From Vibrio intestinalis (GTDB lineage Bacteria > Pseudomonadota > Gammaproteobacteria > Enterobacterales > Vibrionaceae): DNA of 64,000 nt. A program made the translations under genes and the position numbers. Of the stretch, positions 17,389 through 26,211 are shown piece after piece. The stretch is taken from positions 62,001 through 126,000 of the forward strand of contig NZ_JANAVY020000008.1 of the NCBI RefSeq assembly GCF_025195085.2, in the 5' to 3' direction. Position 1 is the first letter of the stretch, and each line of letters begins with the position of its first letter. Below the pieces are notes generated by a model. It saw nothing but the letters and a program-made list of their open reading frames with translations. It was not told the DNA's origin and searched no databases.

Positions 17389-20300
17389 TGCTATATCAAA
17401 CGCCTCGGAACAATCTTCACAAGAAGCTGGGTTGTCACTAGGCACCTGTCCAATGCAGGCGCTCGGCATAAATATCGTCCCTGTTCGCTATGCATTAGAT
17501 GAACTAGATGATTTAGGCAATGCAAAAAATGGTTTAGTTAACAACTGGAAAGGGAACGGTATTTTCAACGACAATCTCTCTAGGTCTCAATACACACTGC
17601 GTCAGCTAAGGGACGGATGGCTTTATGTTCTATGTGATTACGACAAAACATTCCACGAATATGAAGTATCAGGTAATAACCTCATCAAATACGATCTAGA
17701 TACCTGGATAAAAGAAAAAGGAAAAACAGAAAGAGGGTCAGCTGGAAAAACAGCGCCGTTCCTAACTTACAACCAAAACAACACTATCTATCTAGCTTGG
17801 TCGAAACAAAGATGGAGTTGGAGACTGTTTAACGATGTTTTAAAAAACAAATCTAATTATAAAAAATGGATGCGAAAAGTTGAACTAAGAGATTACTGCC
17901 AATCAATGGATGCTAAACATGTAGGCTTAATCACTGAAATAGAAACTTTTGTATCGGATATATCAATTGATAGCTCGAATTGCTCAAAGTTTTTGGGTCA
18001 CATGACCCAAACTGCTGCAGGAGAAAATACTAAGAATACAGACATTAAGCCTGTTGTTCCCAAATCAGCACTAACATCAGGAATGACAGATGAGCAATCT
18101 GCTATATTTGTAGCCCTTGACGATCCAATTTGTGATTTACAAGAGCTAGGTCTATTTTTGAACAAAGAAGTACTTGAGTACGAACAACTCAAAGAAACAA
18201 AAGAGCACAAATGGGTACTTCTAGAAACTGCGGCAAAAGTTACGTCACTTAATGCACCTGAGGATCTAATTTATCCAGCTTCAGTTAATACAAATAGTGA
18301 CACTGATAAACACGATTACTATGCACAACTATCAGAATATTTAAAGTTAAAGGCTGATTTACGGCCTTTAGAAGCATTAAAAAGTACGCACTATGGTTAC
18401 GCCCAAAGGCTCTTACAAGAACAGAAAATTGTGTCCGCCAAGAAACAGCTTGTGTCAAAATATGGAGAGCACGATGTTGATAGCGAAACAGTCTTCGCTC
18501 GCTGGAACAATACGAAGCAATGGAGAGATGAGGTAAACAACGAAAAACTTCTACAAGCAATCGAAGACTTTAATACTACAGATCGTCCTGAACTAGAAAA
18601 TTTAGTTAAAAGCCTTAATCAATATCGCCAGCAGTTAATCGCGTCTGTTCAAACCTTTGGGTGGGCCCCAGAAAGAGGATTTATAGATCACCACAACGTT
18701 GATGGACAAGAATTATTGTTTGAAGTCCATCAGTTCATTACTGAGGCTATGACGAAAGTGATTGATGATGAGACATTGTCATGGCTTGAAAAAGAATTTG
18801 AACAACCCACTACTCTGATTCCCCTTTATCTTTCTGGATTTAGTAAAGAGTTATACCTCAAGATAGGTTCTGAACTAATACCAAACGATACTGATAATGT
18901 ATCTATCAACGACACAGGAAACTTTATTTCTCGCTATAATGACTTTCTGAGCTTTACGTCAAGCGAATCAATACAAAGCAGTCAATTCTATAGTGACCTA
19001 TCTGAAAAAACCAAGCCTGTGATACAAGCATTTAAACAAGCTATCAAGACAACTGGCGAAGCGACTGTATCAATAATAGCTCGCCGTACCACATCATTTA
19101 CATTCATGCTTGGAAACAATGGTTTTATTGACCGCTCAACGATTGCTGAACAGATTTCCTTAAATAGGAAGATCCAGATCTCAGAAGATTTTTTAGATGC
19201 TAGAACAAACTGGAAAGCACAAAGAACTAAGATAGCGCAAGAAGTTGAAGAGCTCTACCAACAATTACATGGAACTAAACTAGCCGTAAACCGTGCCGAC
19301 CTAGACCTTGCAGGATATGATCCTACTACTTCTCCAGAGCGAATTGTAGAAATGGAAGAGCAGATCGATAGTGCCAAAGCAAAGCAAAAGGCAATGAATA
19401 AAGTAATAGATGCAAAGCAGAGACTTCAAAATGGATTTGATCTCTTAGATGAAGTCGAACAACAAAATCTACGCACTCGTTACTACACTGCCTTAAGCGA
19501 AATGAATGAACTATTTTATGGTACTCCATCGATGATGTTGATAGATGGAGAGGATGTAGCTAAAGAAATCAGAGGTAAAATTAAACTGAACTTTAAAAAC
19601 AGTATCAAAGTAACCAGTAAAACATTTGAGAACTTAGGCGGATTAGGATTTTTAGCCTTTTTGTTCAATGCTCGTGATCTATATATGGCCTACGGTGATC
19701 TAAAACAAAACAATGTTCATACAACAAGAGAAAAAGCTGAATTAGTGCAGAAATTTTCTTATACCTTTAGCTCTCTAGCGGCAATATTCCAGAGCAAATC
19801 GTGGCGTAAAGTAGATAAAACTTCAGAGTTTTTTTATCAATCGACAATTAAACGCGCTAGTAATATGCATCGTTCGGTAAGTGATTACATCCGAATTTCT
19901 AGATTTACTAGCTCCTTCGCTATATTAGCAATAGGCATAGAACTCTACTTCTTAAAAACTGACATTGACAATGAAACTGACGAAACCAATAAACTTTACA
20001 TGCAAATGAAGTTCAATGGACTCGTTCTAATGGGCGCCAGCGAAGTGGCTAAAAGGGGGGCTATGATTTTAGCTTCTCGTGTAAGCATTAGTTTTTTAGT
20101 CGGGTCATTTGTAACTGGCACCGCTTTAATAGGTGGTATTCTATATCTATTATCTACACTAGTTCTTAATGGACTAAAAAAAGATGACTATCAGAAATGG
20201 TTACATCGTTTACCTTGGTCATCGAAACCTAGTGAAAAACAGTTCCCCGATACACCTGAAGGCGTTGCTGAAGCTCTAATAGCATTGTATCAGTTTACTA

Positions 20301-20797
20301 TGCAGCCAAAAGTTTACGTACAACAACTAGGACAGTTCACTAAGATTAGTAATGGGTATGGAAAAGTAAAATTCGAAAGAGAAGGCCTAAAACTACACGT
20401 ACACCTCAATAAAAACTTAGAACAATCCAACAACCAAGTAGTCGTTAATGTCAGCTCCCCTAGAAAATATACTACCATAGCATCGAACTTTTCAAATACA
20501 TCTGAATCTCTTAACTATGATTTAAAAATAAAAGACTCCCCAAAAAAAGAGCTATTAATTGAAGTTAGTTTTTATATAGATGCAACTAAAGGATCAAAAC
20601 TCAATAAAAAACTAACATACAACTACTCCATAGATATTGCACAGATTGGCATTCATAGTATGACATTAATTCAACCTTTGAACTCTAACGAAGAAAAAGT
20701 GACCATCATACAAAATTATCATGACCAACAATGGTACACTAATCATCAGTTTAATTGGTCACCTTCAGAAAACCCTGTGGAAGCTGTTATTATATAG
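17381..20797 (+). CDS. VasX-like T6SS pore-forming effector
   Basis: A 1138-residue toxin candidate. The N-terminal portion (from about residue 20, GTCPMQALGINIVPVRYALDELDD, and QLRDGWLYVLCDYDKTFHEYEV) matches the VasX N-terminal type. The middle is largely helical with a likely coiled coil at about 605-690. Three hydrophobic stretches at about 750-770, 840-862 and 900-937 would insert into membranes, and a soluble C-terminal tail of about 200 residues follows. V. cholerae VasX (VCA0020, 1085 residues) is a T6SS effector that disrupts inner membranes. The same neighbours occur here, so function by homology and context is likely. AGGGAG lies before ATG 17381. The gene is AT-rich compared with hcp and vgrG. 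Confidence 0.85.
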   Translation: MSNAISNASEQSSQEAGLSLGTCPMQALGINIVPVRYALDELDDLGNAKNGLVNNWKGNGIFNDNLSRSQYTLRQLRDGWLYVLCDYDKTFHEYEVSGNNLIKYDLDTWIKEKGKTERGSAGKTAPFLTYNQNNTIYLAWSKQRWSWRLFNDVLKNKSNYKKWMRKVELRDYCQSMDAKHVGLITEIETFVSDISIDSSNCSKFLGHMTQTAAGENTKNTDIKPVVPKSALTSGMTDEQSAIFVALDDPICDLQELGLFLNKEVLEYEQLKETKEHKWVLLETAAKVTSLNAPEDLIYPASVNTNSDTDKHDYYAQLSEYLKLKADLRPLEALKSTHYGYAQRLLQEQKIVSAKKQLVSKYGEHDVDSETVFARWNNTKQWRDEVNNEKLLQAIEDFNTTDRPELENLVKSLNQYRQQLIASVQTFGWAPERGFIDHHNVDGQELLFEVHQFITEAMTKVIDDETLSWLEKEFEQPTTLIPLYLSGFSKELYLKIGSELIPNDTDNVSINDTGNFISRYNDFLSFTSSESIQSSQFYSDLSEKTKPVIQAFKQAIKTTGEATVSIIARRTTSFTFMLGNNGFIDRSTIAEQISLNRKIQISEDFLDARTNWKAQRTKIAQEVEELYQQLHGTKLAVNRADLDLAGYDPTTSPERIVEMEEQIDSAKAKQKAMNKVIDAKQRLQNGFDLLDEVEQQNLRTRYYTALSEMNELFYGTPSMMLIDGEDVAKEIRGKIKLNFKNSIKVTSKTFENLGGLGFLAFLFNARDLYMAYGDLKQNNVHTTREKAELVQKFSYTFSSLAAIFQSKSWRKVDKTSEFFYQSTIKRASNMHRSVSDYIRISRFTSSFAILAIGIELYFLKTDIDNETDETNKLYMQMKFNGLVLMGASEVAKRGAMILASRVSISFLVGSFVTGTALIGGILYLLSTLVLNGLKKDDYQKWLHRLPWSSKPSEKQFPDTPEGVAEALIALYQFTMQPKVYVQQLGQFTKISNGYGKVKFEREGLKLHVHLNKNLEQSNNQVVVNVSSPRKYTTIASNFSNTSESLNYDLKIKDSPKKELLIEVSFYIDATKGSKLNKKLTYNYSIDIAQIGIHSMTLIQPLNSNEEKVTIIQNYHDQQWYTNHQFNWSPSENPVEAVII

Positions 20798-20805
20798 GTA
20801 ACATT

Positions 20806-21660
20806 ATGAATCCTAACTTTACTAAAGAGCAAATTACAGCTGAATTTACCAAGCTTGTAAAAACAAACCCTAAAAAAGAAACACTATTAAAATATAGATC
20901 AAAAATATACAGCCAAATTTCAAGTAGCCCTGACTCTTTAAAGTTTGATACAAAATTATCATTGGGTTTTTACAAGTTAAGAGAATGCTTTTCTTTGGCA
21001 GCGTTTGTTTTTCCTTATTTTCTATTGTCAATCTTTGAAGGTAAACTATTATCTCCAAACAGCGAACATTTCAACCTTGCTATCTCCAGCGGAATACTAC
21101 CTCTTTTATTCGTGTGGTTTGGGTTCGCTGAAAAATGTTACTATTATCGATTGGACAAAAAACATATATCAACATATGAACACCAAGACCAACCTTTGAT
21201 AATATTTTCAATACTAAGGTATATCGCATGGTTCGGAGTAGGCATCTGTATTATAGCAGTATTATGGATTGGCCCGATGGCGTTTGTTGGTGCTGGAGGC
21301 TCTGCTTTACTTGCATTTAAGCTGATAAATGCTAAAAGAGAAGAAGTCTATTGGTTGATAAATTATGACGGAATTTTGTTTATTGAGGAAGTAGAAAAAG
21401 AGAATAAAATTAATATCACTCACAAATTCCAAACTTTCACATCAAAAACAACACCTAAGATGATAAAGGAAGAAATTTTTATTGATACTATTTGGTGTGG
21501 TAATCAAGACAGAAACATAATAATGCAACATATAAAAAACAATATAGATGAAAACGTTGAGATATTTTCAACTGATAAAGAGGAAAATGAAATAAATTTC
21601 TTTGAGAAAATAAAAGACTACAATCTAACTCTAAAAGAATATTCTATTGATGAATACTAA
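20806..21660 (+). CDS. Membrane immunity protein candidate for the VasX-like toxin
   Basis: A 284-residue protein with hydrophobic segments near residues 55-77, 90-110 and 130-175, and a hydrophilic, Lys/Glu-rich C-terminal third. It starts nine bases after the effector stop (ATG 20806; the longer frame from 20755 runs through the toxin gene). Position and topology match TsiV2 (VCA0021), the inner-membrane protein that protects V. cholerae from VasX. Sequence similarity could not be tested here. It is the most AT-rich gene of the operon, as expected of a diversifying immunity gene. No clear terminator follows in the next 180 bases. Confidence 0.72.
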   Translation: MNPNFTKEQITAEFTKLVKTNPKKETLLKYRSKIYSQISSSPDSLKFDTKLSLGFYKLRECFSLAAFVFPYFLLSIFEGKLLSPNSEHFNLAISSGILPLLFVWFGFAEKCYYYRLDKKHISTYEHQDQPLIIFSILRYIAWFGVGICIIAVLWIGPMAFVGAGGSALLAFKLINAKREEVYWLINYDGILFIEEVEKENKINITHKFQTFTSKTTPKMIKEEIFIDTIWCGNQDRNIIMQHIKNNIDENVEIFSTDKEENEINFFEKIKDYNLTLKEYSIDEY

Positions 21661-21842
21661 ATTAAATAATCAAAGTGTTTTACTTGATTGAGTTTTATAA
21701 AAACCATGTAAATAATTCATCTCAATTTAGAATGACAAGCACCTATTTTATGAAACATAACTATCAGTTATTTATATCGAATCTAAAGTTAGCTTTACAT
21801 TTTTAACTATTAGCGAGTTGTAACCTTATGAATAATTTATTT

Positions 21843-23102
21843 TTACTTTAAACACAAAGCGCACGCGGGCAACAAAATCAACACCGACATGATAGACCAA
21901 GAAATGGCAGTACCAATTAACAAACCGAAAGTGAGCAAATCCCCATGATTGGCCATCACAAACAACGAAAATGCGCTGGCAACAATGGTGTTTGAGATAA
22001 CTAGCGGCCTAGATGCAGACGCTAATTTCTTTGAAATTTCGGTGCTGTGATCTTTTTTAGCATTGGATGAGGTAATTTGCTGGTTGAGCTTTATTGGGCG
22101 CAAAATTTGTATCACTGCATCAACGATTAGGTAAATCAGCACTGACGCAAACCCCATTAAACCTGCGGTAATCGGCATCATCGCCATGGCCAGCGCCCCT
22201 AACGTCGCACCAAGAGTCATCGTCAACACAAGAAAAATCCACATTAACGAAGAGACAAACCCTTTACCTTGCCCCTTAATCAAACCACATAACAAAACAC
22301 CAGCGAACAGCAATGATGGCCAAGATACCAAGGTAGAGTTCATTGCCTCATGAGTGACACTCAACATGGCCAACCCAGCGGCCATAAGCAATGTAACAAC
22401 AATAAACCCTATCGACCATAGCTTAGGTCTCGCGAGTATGCGTTGGATCGTTTTGCTCAATCCTTTGTCGAGCCAATCAGGCTTAGTCTCTTTTGAGGTG
22501 AGAGACGGAGCAAAGGCCACCAGCAGTAACAGCAATAATCCCTGAGTGACAAGCATTACCGCAATACTTGCTATCGCAAAGCTGTAACCAATGAATGACC
22601 CAATCAGCAAAATTAGCGCAGCCGCCCAAATAGTCACTAACCCAATTGAACCCAGGTTAGATGTGAGTATCTTCGCTGACGGGCTCATGCTTGGCTGTGG
22701 CGTTTCTTTTACAGAAAACTGAACAGCACTGGTAATCGATACTGCTATGACTAACAACACAATTTGCAATGCACTAAACAGGGGCATTCCAAGTTGACTG
22801 AGCGCTATTAAAGTCGAACACAAACCGACGGCGCAAACTAACATAGTAATCAACGTGAGCAACAAGCTACGGCACAACCACCACATTAATAACATTACGG
22901 TCGCCATCACTGATACCCATAGGTATAGCGGTTCCTGCAATAGCCAACTAGTGATTTCACCTTGCTGAGAAACTAAATACAAACAAGCAGTCAAACTCAC
23001 CAACACACACACAAGCAACCAATATCGGCAACCAGCGACGAAACAGAAAAAGGTAGAATTTGAGGTGTAACTTGACGAAGCAGATGTCCATTCAGCGTGC
23101 AT
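21843..23102 (-). CDS. Compact MMPL/RND-like membrane protein without porter domains
   Basis: A 419-residue protein, nearly all hydrophobic, with about eleven or twelve helices in two halves. Each half resembles the membrane part of RND/MMPL transporters: SLLLTLITMLVCAVGLCSTLIALSQLGMPLF, LLTFGLLIGTAISWSIMSVLILLPA near the end, and LTSNLGSIGLVTIWAAALIL. The large periplasmic porter domains that normally separate the helices are missing. It lies 171 bases after the AraC gene on the same strand, so it may belong to the iron module. Its role is unknown; a transport or proton-coupled helper is a guess. Confidence 0.55.
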   Translation of the reverse strand: MHAEWTSASSSYTSNSTFFCFVAGCRYWLLVCVLVSLTACLYLVSQQGEITSWLLQEPLYLWVSVMATVMLLMWWLCRSLLLTLITMLVCAVGLCSTLIALSQLGMPLFSALQIVLLVIAVSITSAVQFSVKETPQPSMSPSAKILTSNLGSIGLVTIWAAALILLIGSFIGYSFAIASIAVMLVTQGLLLLLLVAFAPSLTSKETKPDWLDKGLSKTIQRILARPKLWSIGFIVVTLLMAAGLAMLSVTHEAMNSTLVSWPSLLFAGVLLCGLIKGQGKGFVSSLMWIFLVLTMTLGATLGALAMAMMPITAGLMGFASVLIYLIVDAVIQILRPIKLNQQITSSNAKKDHSTEISKKLASASRPLVISNTIVASAFSLFVMANHGDLLTFGLLIGTAISWSIMSVLILLPACALCLK

Positions 23103-23273
23103 TGGCCGTATCCTTATTTCACTACGGTGAGCAAATAAAGACTCTCATATTACGTATTAATTGAATCCTGACGAGACAACAGAGGGAGAGTTTTTGTCAC
23201 TTAACGAAGCTTTAGTTCAACTCAGAGAGTCACTCAAAGCCAACTAGCATGTACTCTGCGGCAAAGAATACCA

Positions 23274-24233
23274 TTACCCCACAGCAACAGACTTACGACG
23301 ATAGTCTTTTGGACTGCAAGCGTACTGCTCTTTGAATTTCTTAGAGAAATGACCAACGTGCTTGAAGCCAATTTTATTGGCAACCTCTTGTACTGATAGC
23401 TCCCCTTCCGCCAACAGTTCGCTGGCTTTGGCCATGCGTTTGCTATACAAAAAGCCATATACAGTATCGCCAAACACCAGTTTAAAGTTACGTTTTAGCT
23501 TGTTGTCATTGATGCCTACTTGGCGAGCTAGGTCTTGTAGTGAAGGCGGCTCTTGCATGTGTTCTTCAATGATTCGAGCCGCATTTTGAATACAATCCAT
23601 ATCACGAGATGTCATGCCATCACACTGTTTCACTGGGTGAGTCAAGTTGTGGTACAGAATGGCTAACAGCTCCATCACCTTACCTTGTAGATAAAAGTTA
23701 TTGGCAGATTTACTCAGCTTTGAGCGGAAAATATCATCCACCACTTTCACCATAGGCGCAGTCACTGACACAAGGTCGTATTTATTGCATACATTATCAG
23801 GGTCGACATTTGCGCCAATCAAAGACTCATACAAGGCTTTCGGCACACAAAAATTTAAGAACTTGGTGCGCTTATCGTTGTAGTGGAACTCAAACTCTCC
23901 ACCCTGACAGACAAAGAACAAGGCTCTTTCTCGGGTAATGGTGATCGCCTTCGCTTGCTCTGGAACCACTAAGTCCATTTCACCTTGTAAGATTAAACAA
24001 GCACCATAGAAGTCTTGAGCTTGCTCTTTGAAACGAGTTGGTACTTTGAATGTCACGTCACTCAAAGTAACCGACATCCCCTCTGCTAAGTCAAAAATGT
24101 AACCAGCACCATCGCATACACTTTCTTCTAAGGTCACTTTAGAGGTAGCAAACTGAGCCAATTGATCATCTTGGGCGCAATCGAGAATGTCGTACATACG
24201 AAACGGCGTAGTATCAATGTCAACAAGCTCCAT
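23274..24233 (-). CDS. AraC-family regulator (YbtA/PchR-like)
   Basis: A 319-residue protein. An N-terminal sensory region of about 200 residues is followed by two helix-turn-helix motifs at about 225-315 (PSLQDLARQVGINDNKLKRNFKLVFG and LSVQEVANKIGFKHVGHFSKKFKEQYACSPKDYRR). This arrangement matches YbtA and PchR, which activate siderophore receptor genes when the ferric ligand is inside. A near-perfect Fur-box candidate lies 58-72 bases upstream of the start, so expression is probably iron-repressed. The likely target is the receptor operon just upstream on the same strand. Confidence 0.87.
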   Translation of the reverse strand: MELVDIDTTPFRMYDILDCAQDDQLAQFATSKVTLEESVCDGAGYIFDLAEGMSVTLSDVTFKVPTRFKEQAQDFYGACLILQGEMDLVVPEQAKAITITRERALFFVCQGGEFEFHYNDKRTKFLNFCVPKALYESLIGANVDPDNVCNKYDLVSVTAPMVKVVDDIFRSKLSKSANNFYLQGKVMELLAILYHNLTHPVKQCDGMTSRDMDCIQNAARIIEEHMQEPPSLQDLARQVGINDNKLKRNFKLVFGDTVYGFLYSKRMAKASELLAEGELSVQEVANKIGFKHVGHFSKKFKEQYACSPKDYRRKSVAVG

Positions 24234-24290
24234 AGTCTGCTCTCCATGCCTGATAGTTAAATCAATAGATGAGCTGAAAACTATAACAAA

Positions 24291-24305
24291 TGAGAATAAT
24301 TATCA
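24291..24305 (-). promoter_or_regulatory. Fur box candidate upstream of the AraC regulator
   Basis: A 15-base 7-1-7 site, TGAGAAT-A-ATTATCA, matches 13 of 14 palindromic positions of the Fur core TGATAAT-N-ATTATCA. It is 58-72 bases upstream of the regulator's ATG. Confidence 0.75.
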
Positions 24306-24465
24306 ATTAATTTCAGGCGATATCACGCACTACCGCATAAGAATTGTCATCTTTACGGTACGAATAGATAGATTTGAAGCCAAATGGCTATGCCTCATAA
24401 ACGGCTAATCGCTCGACGACTCACCAACAATGAGCCCTTAGCTTAACTCAATAGCGAATCCTGAA

Positions 24466-26211
24466 TTACAAGCACCAACTGGTCGAAGACTGATGATCAC
24501 GCCACAATGCTTGGTATGTTTCGCAGTCAGACAACAGCGCCTCGTGTTTACCTACCGCTTCAACCTTCCCGTTGTTCATCACAACAATTTGATCCACATG
24601 AGTGATACTCGATAAATTATGCGCCACCATAATCACGGTCTTATTTGCAACCAAGTGGCTAACCGCTTGCTTCACTTTGAGTTCGTTCTCTGCATCTAAC
24701 GCTGCGGTTGCTTCATCCAGCAGTATTAATGGCGATTGGTTTAACAGTGCACGAGCAATGGAAATCCGCTGCTTTTCACCACCAGACAGTTTAGTCCCAC
24801 CTTCACCAACTTGAGTATCCAAGCCCTGCGGTAAAGATTGAATAAACTCCCAGCACGATGCCATCTGACAACAGCGCTCAATCTCATCAGTGGAAATGGA
24901 TGGATTCCCCATCGTCAGGTTATTCAATATGCTGTCATCAAATAGATACACTTGCTGAAATACCACACTGACCAACTGAGCTATCTGAGTTTGGTTTAAG
25001 CTATTAATGGGTTGCCCTGATAGCAATATTTGCCCTGATTGCACATCCCAAAATCTTGCCAGTAGATGAATCAAGGTTGATTTACCCGAGCCTGATGGCC
25101 CAACAATCGCAGTTACCGTATTAGGCTTAACCGTAAAACTGACTTGGCTAAGAACTTGTTGCTGCTGATATGCAAAACTGACGTTTGTTAGCTCTACTCC
25201 CGAGAAAGGATTTGAACCATTATTCGAACTCTGCTTAGGGGAACTATCAGTAATGTTATCAAGGCCTGGTTCAGCTAATACACCTGCGACACGATCCATC
25301 GCTGACTGGAAGAACTGCCACTGAGAAATCAAAATCCCCGCCTGCATGATCGGACGATAAAACTGCGTTGAAAGCAGTAAAAACAGCAACAGAACAGACA
25401 CAGTAACTTGCCCATCAAGCACCCAGTAAATGCCCAAACTGATCAGCAAAGCAAAGCCTGACTCAGCTAACACAATGAATGCGGCAGGAGCCAATGTGGC
25501 ACGTTTTTCAAAGGCAAGATGCGCATCTCGTGCGGATTTTGACTTCTCATCTAGCGATAGAATCTCTCCCCCAGCACAACCATGAGCTCGCAAAATTTTG
25601 ATACCTGCGATGTAATCAAAAATGGTGTCCGTTAGCTCATCTCCCGCTTGGTACAACTGCGCTTTACTAGTTAAGGAAGCTTTGTTTAACCAATAGAATG
25701 CGCCACAAGCCAATGGAATGCCTGCCGCCATGCTTAGCGCTAAGCGCCAATCAAAATAGGCTAAACCAAGAAGAATTACGCTTAAAGTACAAAGCACGGC
25801 CATTAAATGACTCACTACATGGGAAAAAGCGTGCTCTACATGGTCAACATCTTTAAGCAATGTGTTGTTCAATGTACCAAGGTCGATGCTTAGTAAGCGG
25901 CCCATCGGAATGTTAGTCAACTTGCTCAACAAACCATTTCGGGTCTTTTCCCCAACGAGCGTCGCTAAGTAACTTTGTTTGAGGTTGGCGATACGAATCA
26001 TCACCATCCGCACCAGCACACAAACCGCAATGGCTAAACAATAATAAGGCCAAGTTTCGGGCAGTTGGTTGTCAGCAATCAATACCGATAACAGCTGAAA
26101 AACCAATAGATAAGGCACAAGCGCAAACAATGCATCCAATGCGACCCACAGGGTATTAACCAGCATCGGGCGCAGCGAAATCCCCGTTAACTGTTGATAG
26201 CGTTTAAGCAT
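24466..26211 (-). CDS. ABC transporter permease-ATPase half, YbtQ-like
   Basis: A 581-residue protein with six N-terminal membrane helices (to about residue 310) and a C-terminal ATPase: Walker A GPSGSGKST, signature LSGGEKQR, Walker B LILLDEATAALD. Exporter-fold half transporters paired next to a FyuA-like receptor and a YbtA-like regulator are characteristic of the YbtP/YbtQ type, which imports ferric siderophores in spite of the exporter fold. Import is therefore preferred over export, but this rests on context. The start overlaps the end of the partner gene by 8 bases. Confidence 0.85.
   Translation of the reverse strand: MLKRYQQLTGISLRPMLVNTLWVALDALFALVPYLLVFQLLSVLIADNQLPETWPYYCLAIAVCVLVRMVMIRIANLKQSYLATLVGEKTRNGLLSKLTNIPMGRLLSIDLGTLNNTLLKDVDHVEHAFSHVVSHLMAVLCTLSVILLGLAYFDWRLALSMAAGIPLACGAFYWLNKASLTSKAQLYQAGDELTDTIFDYIAGIKILRAHGCAGGEILSLDEKSKSARDAHLAFEKRATLAPAAFIVLAESGFALLISLGIYWVLDGQVTVSVLLLFLLLSTQFYRPIMQAGILISQWQFFQSAMDRVAGVLAEPGLDNITDSSPKQSSNNGSNPFSGVELTNVSFAYQQQQVLSQVSFTVKPNTVTAIVGPSGSGKSTLIHLLARFWDVQSGQILLSGQPINSLNQTQIAQLVSVVFQQVYLFDDSILNNLTMGNPSISTDEIERCCQMASCWEFIQSLPQGLDTQVGEGGTKLSGGEKQRISIARALLNQSPLILLDEATAALDAENELKVKQAVSHLVANKTVIMVAHNLSSITHVDQIVVMNNGKVEAVGKHEALLSDCETYQALWRDHQSSTSWCL

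Noticed and set aside
13728..21660. Possibility that this is a full T6SS structural cluster
   Set aside because: No sheath, baseplate or membrane-complex genes occur in the window; it is an auxiliary cluster only.
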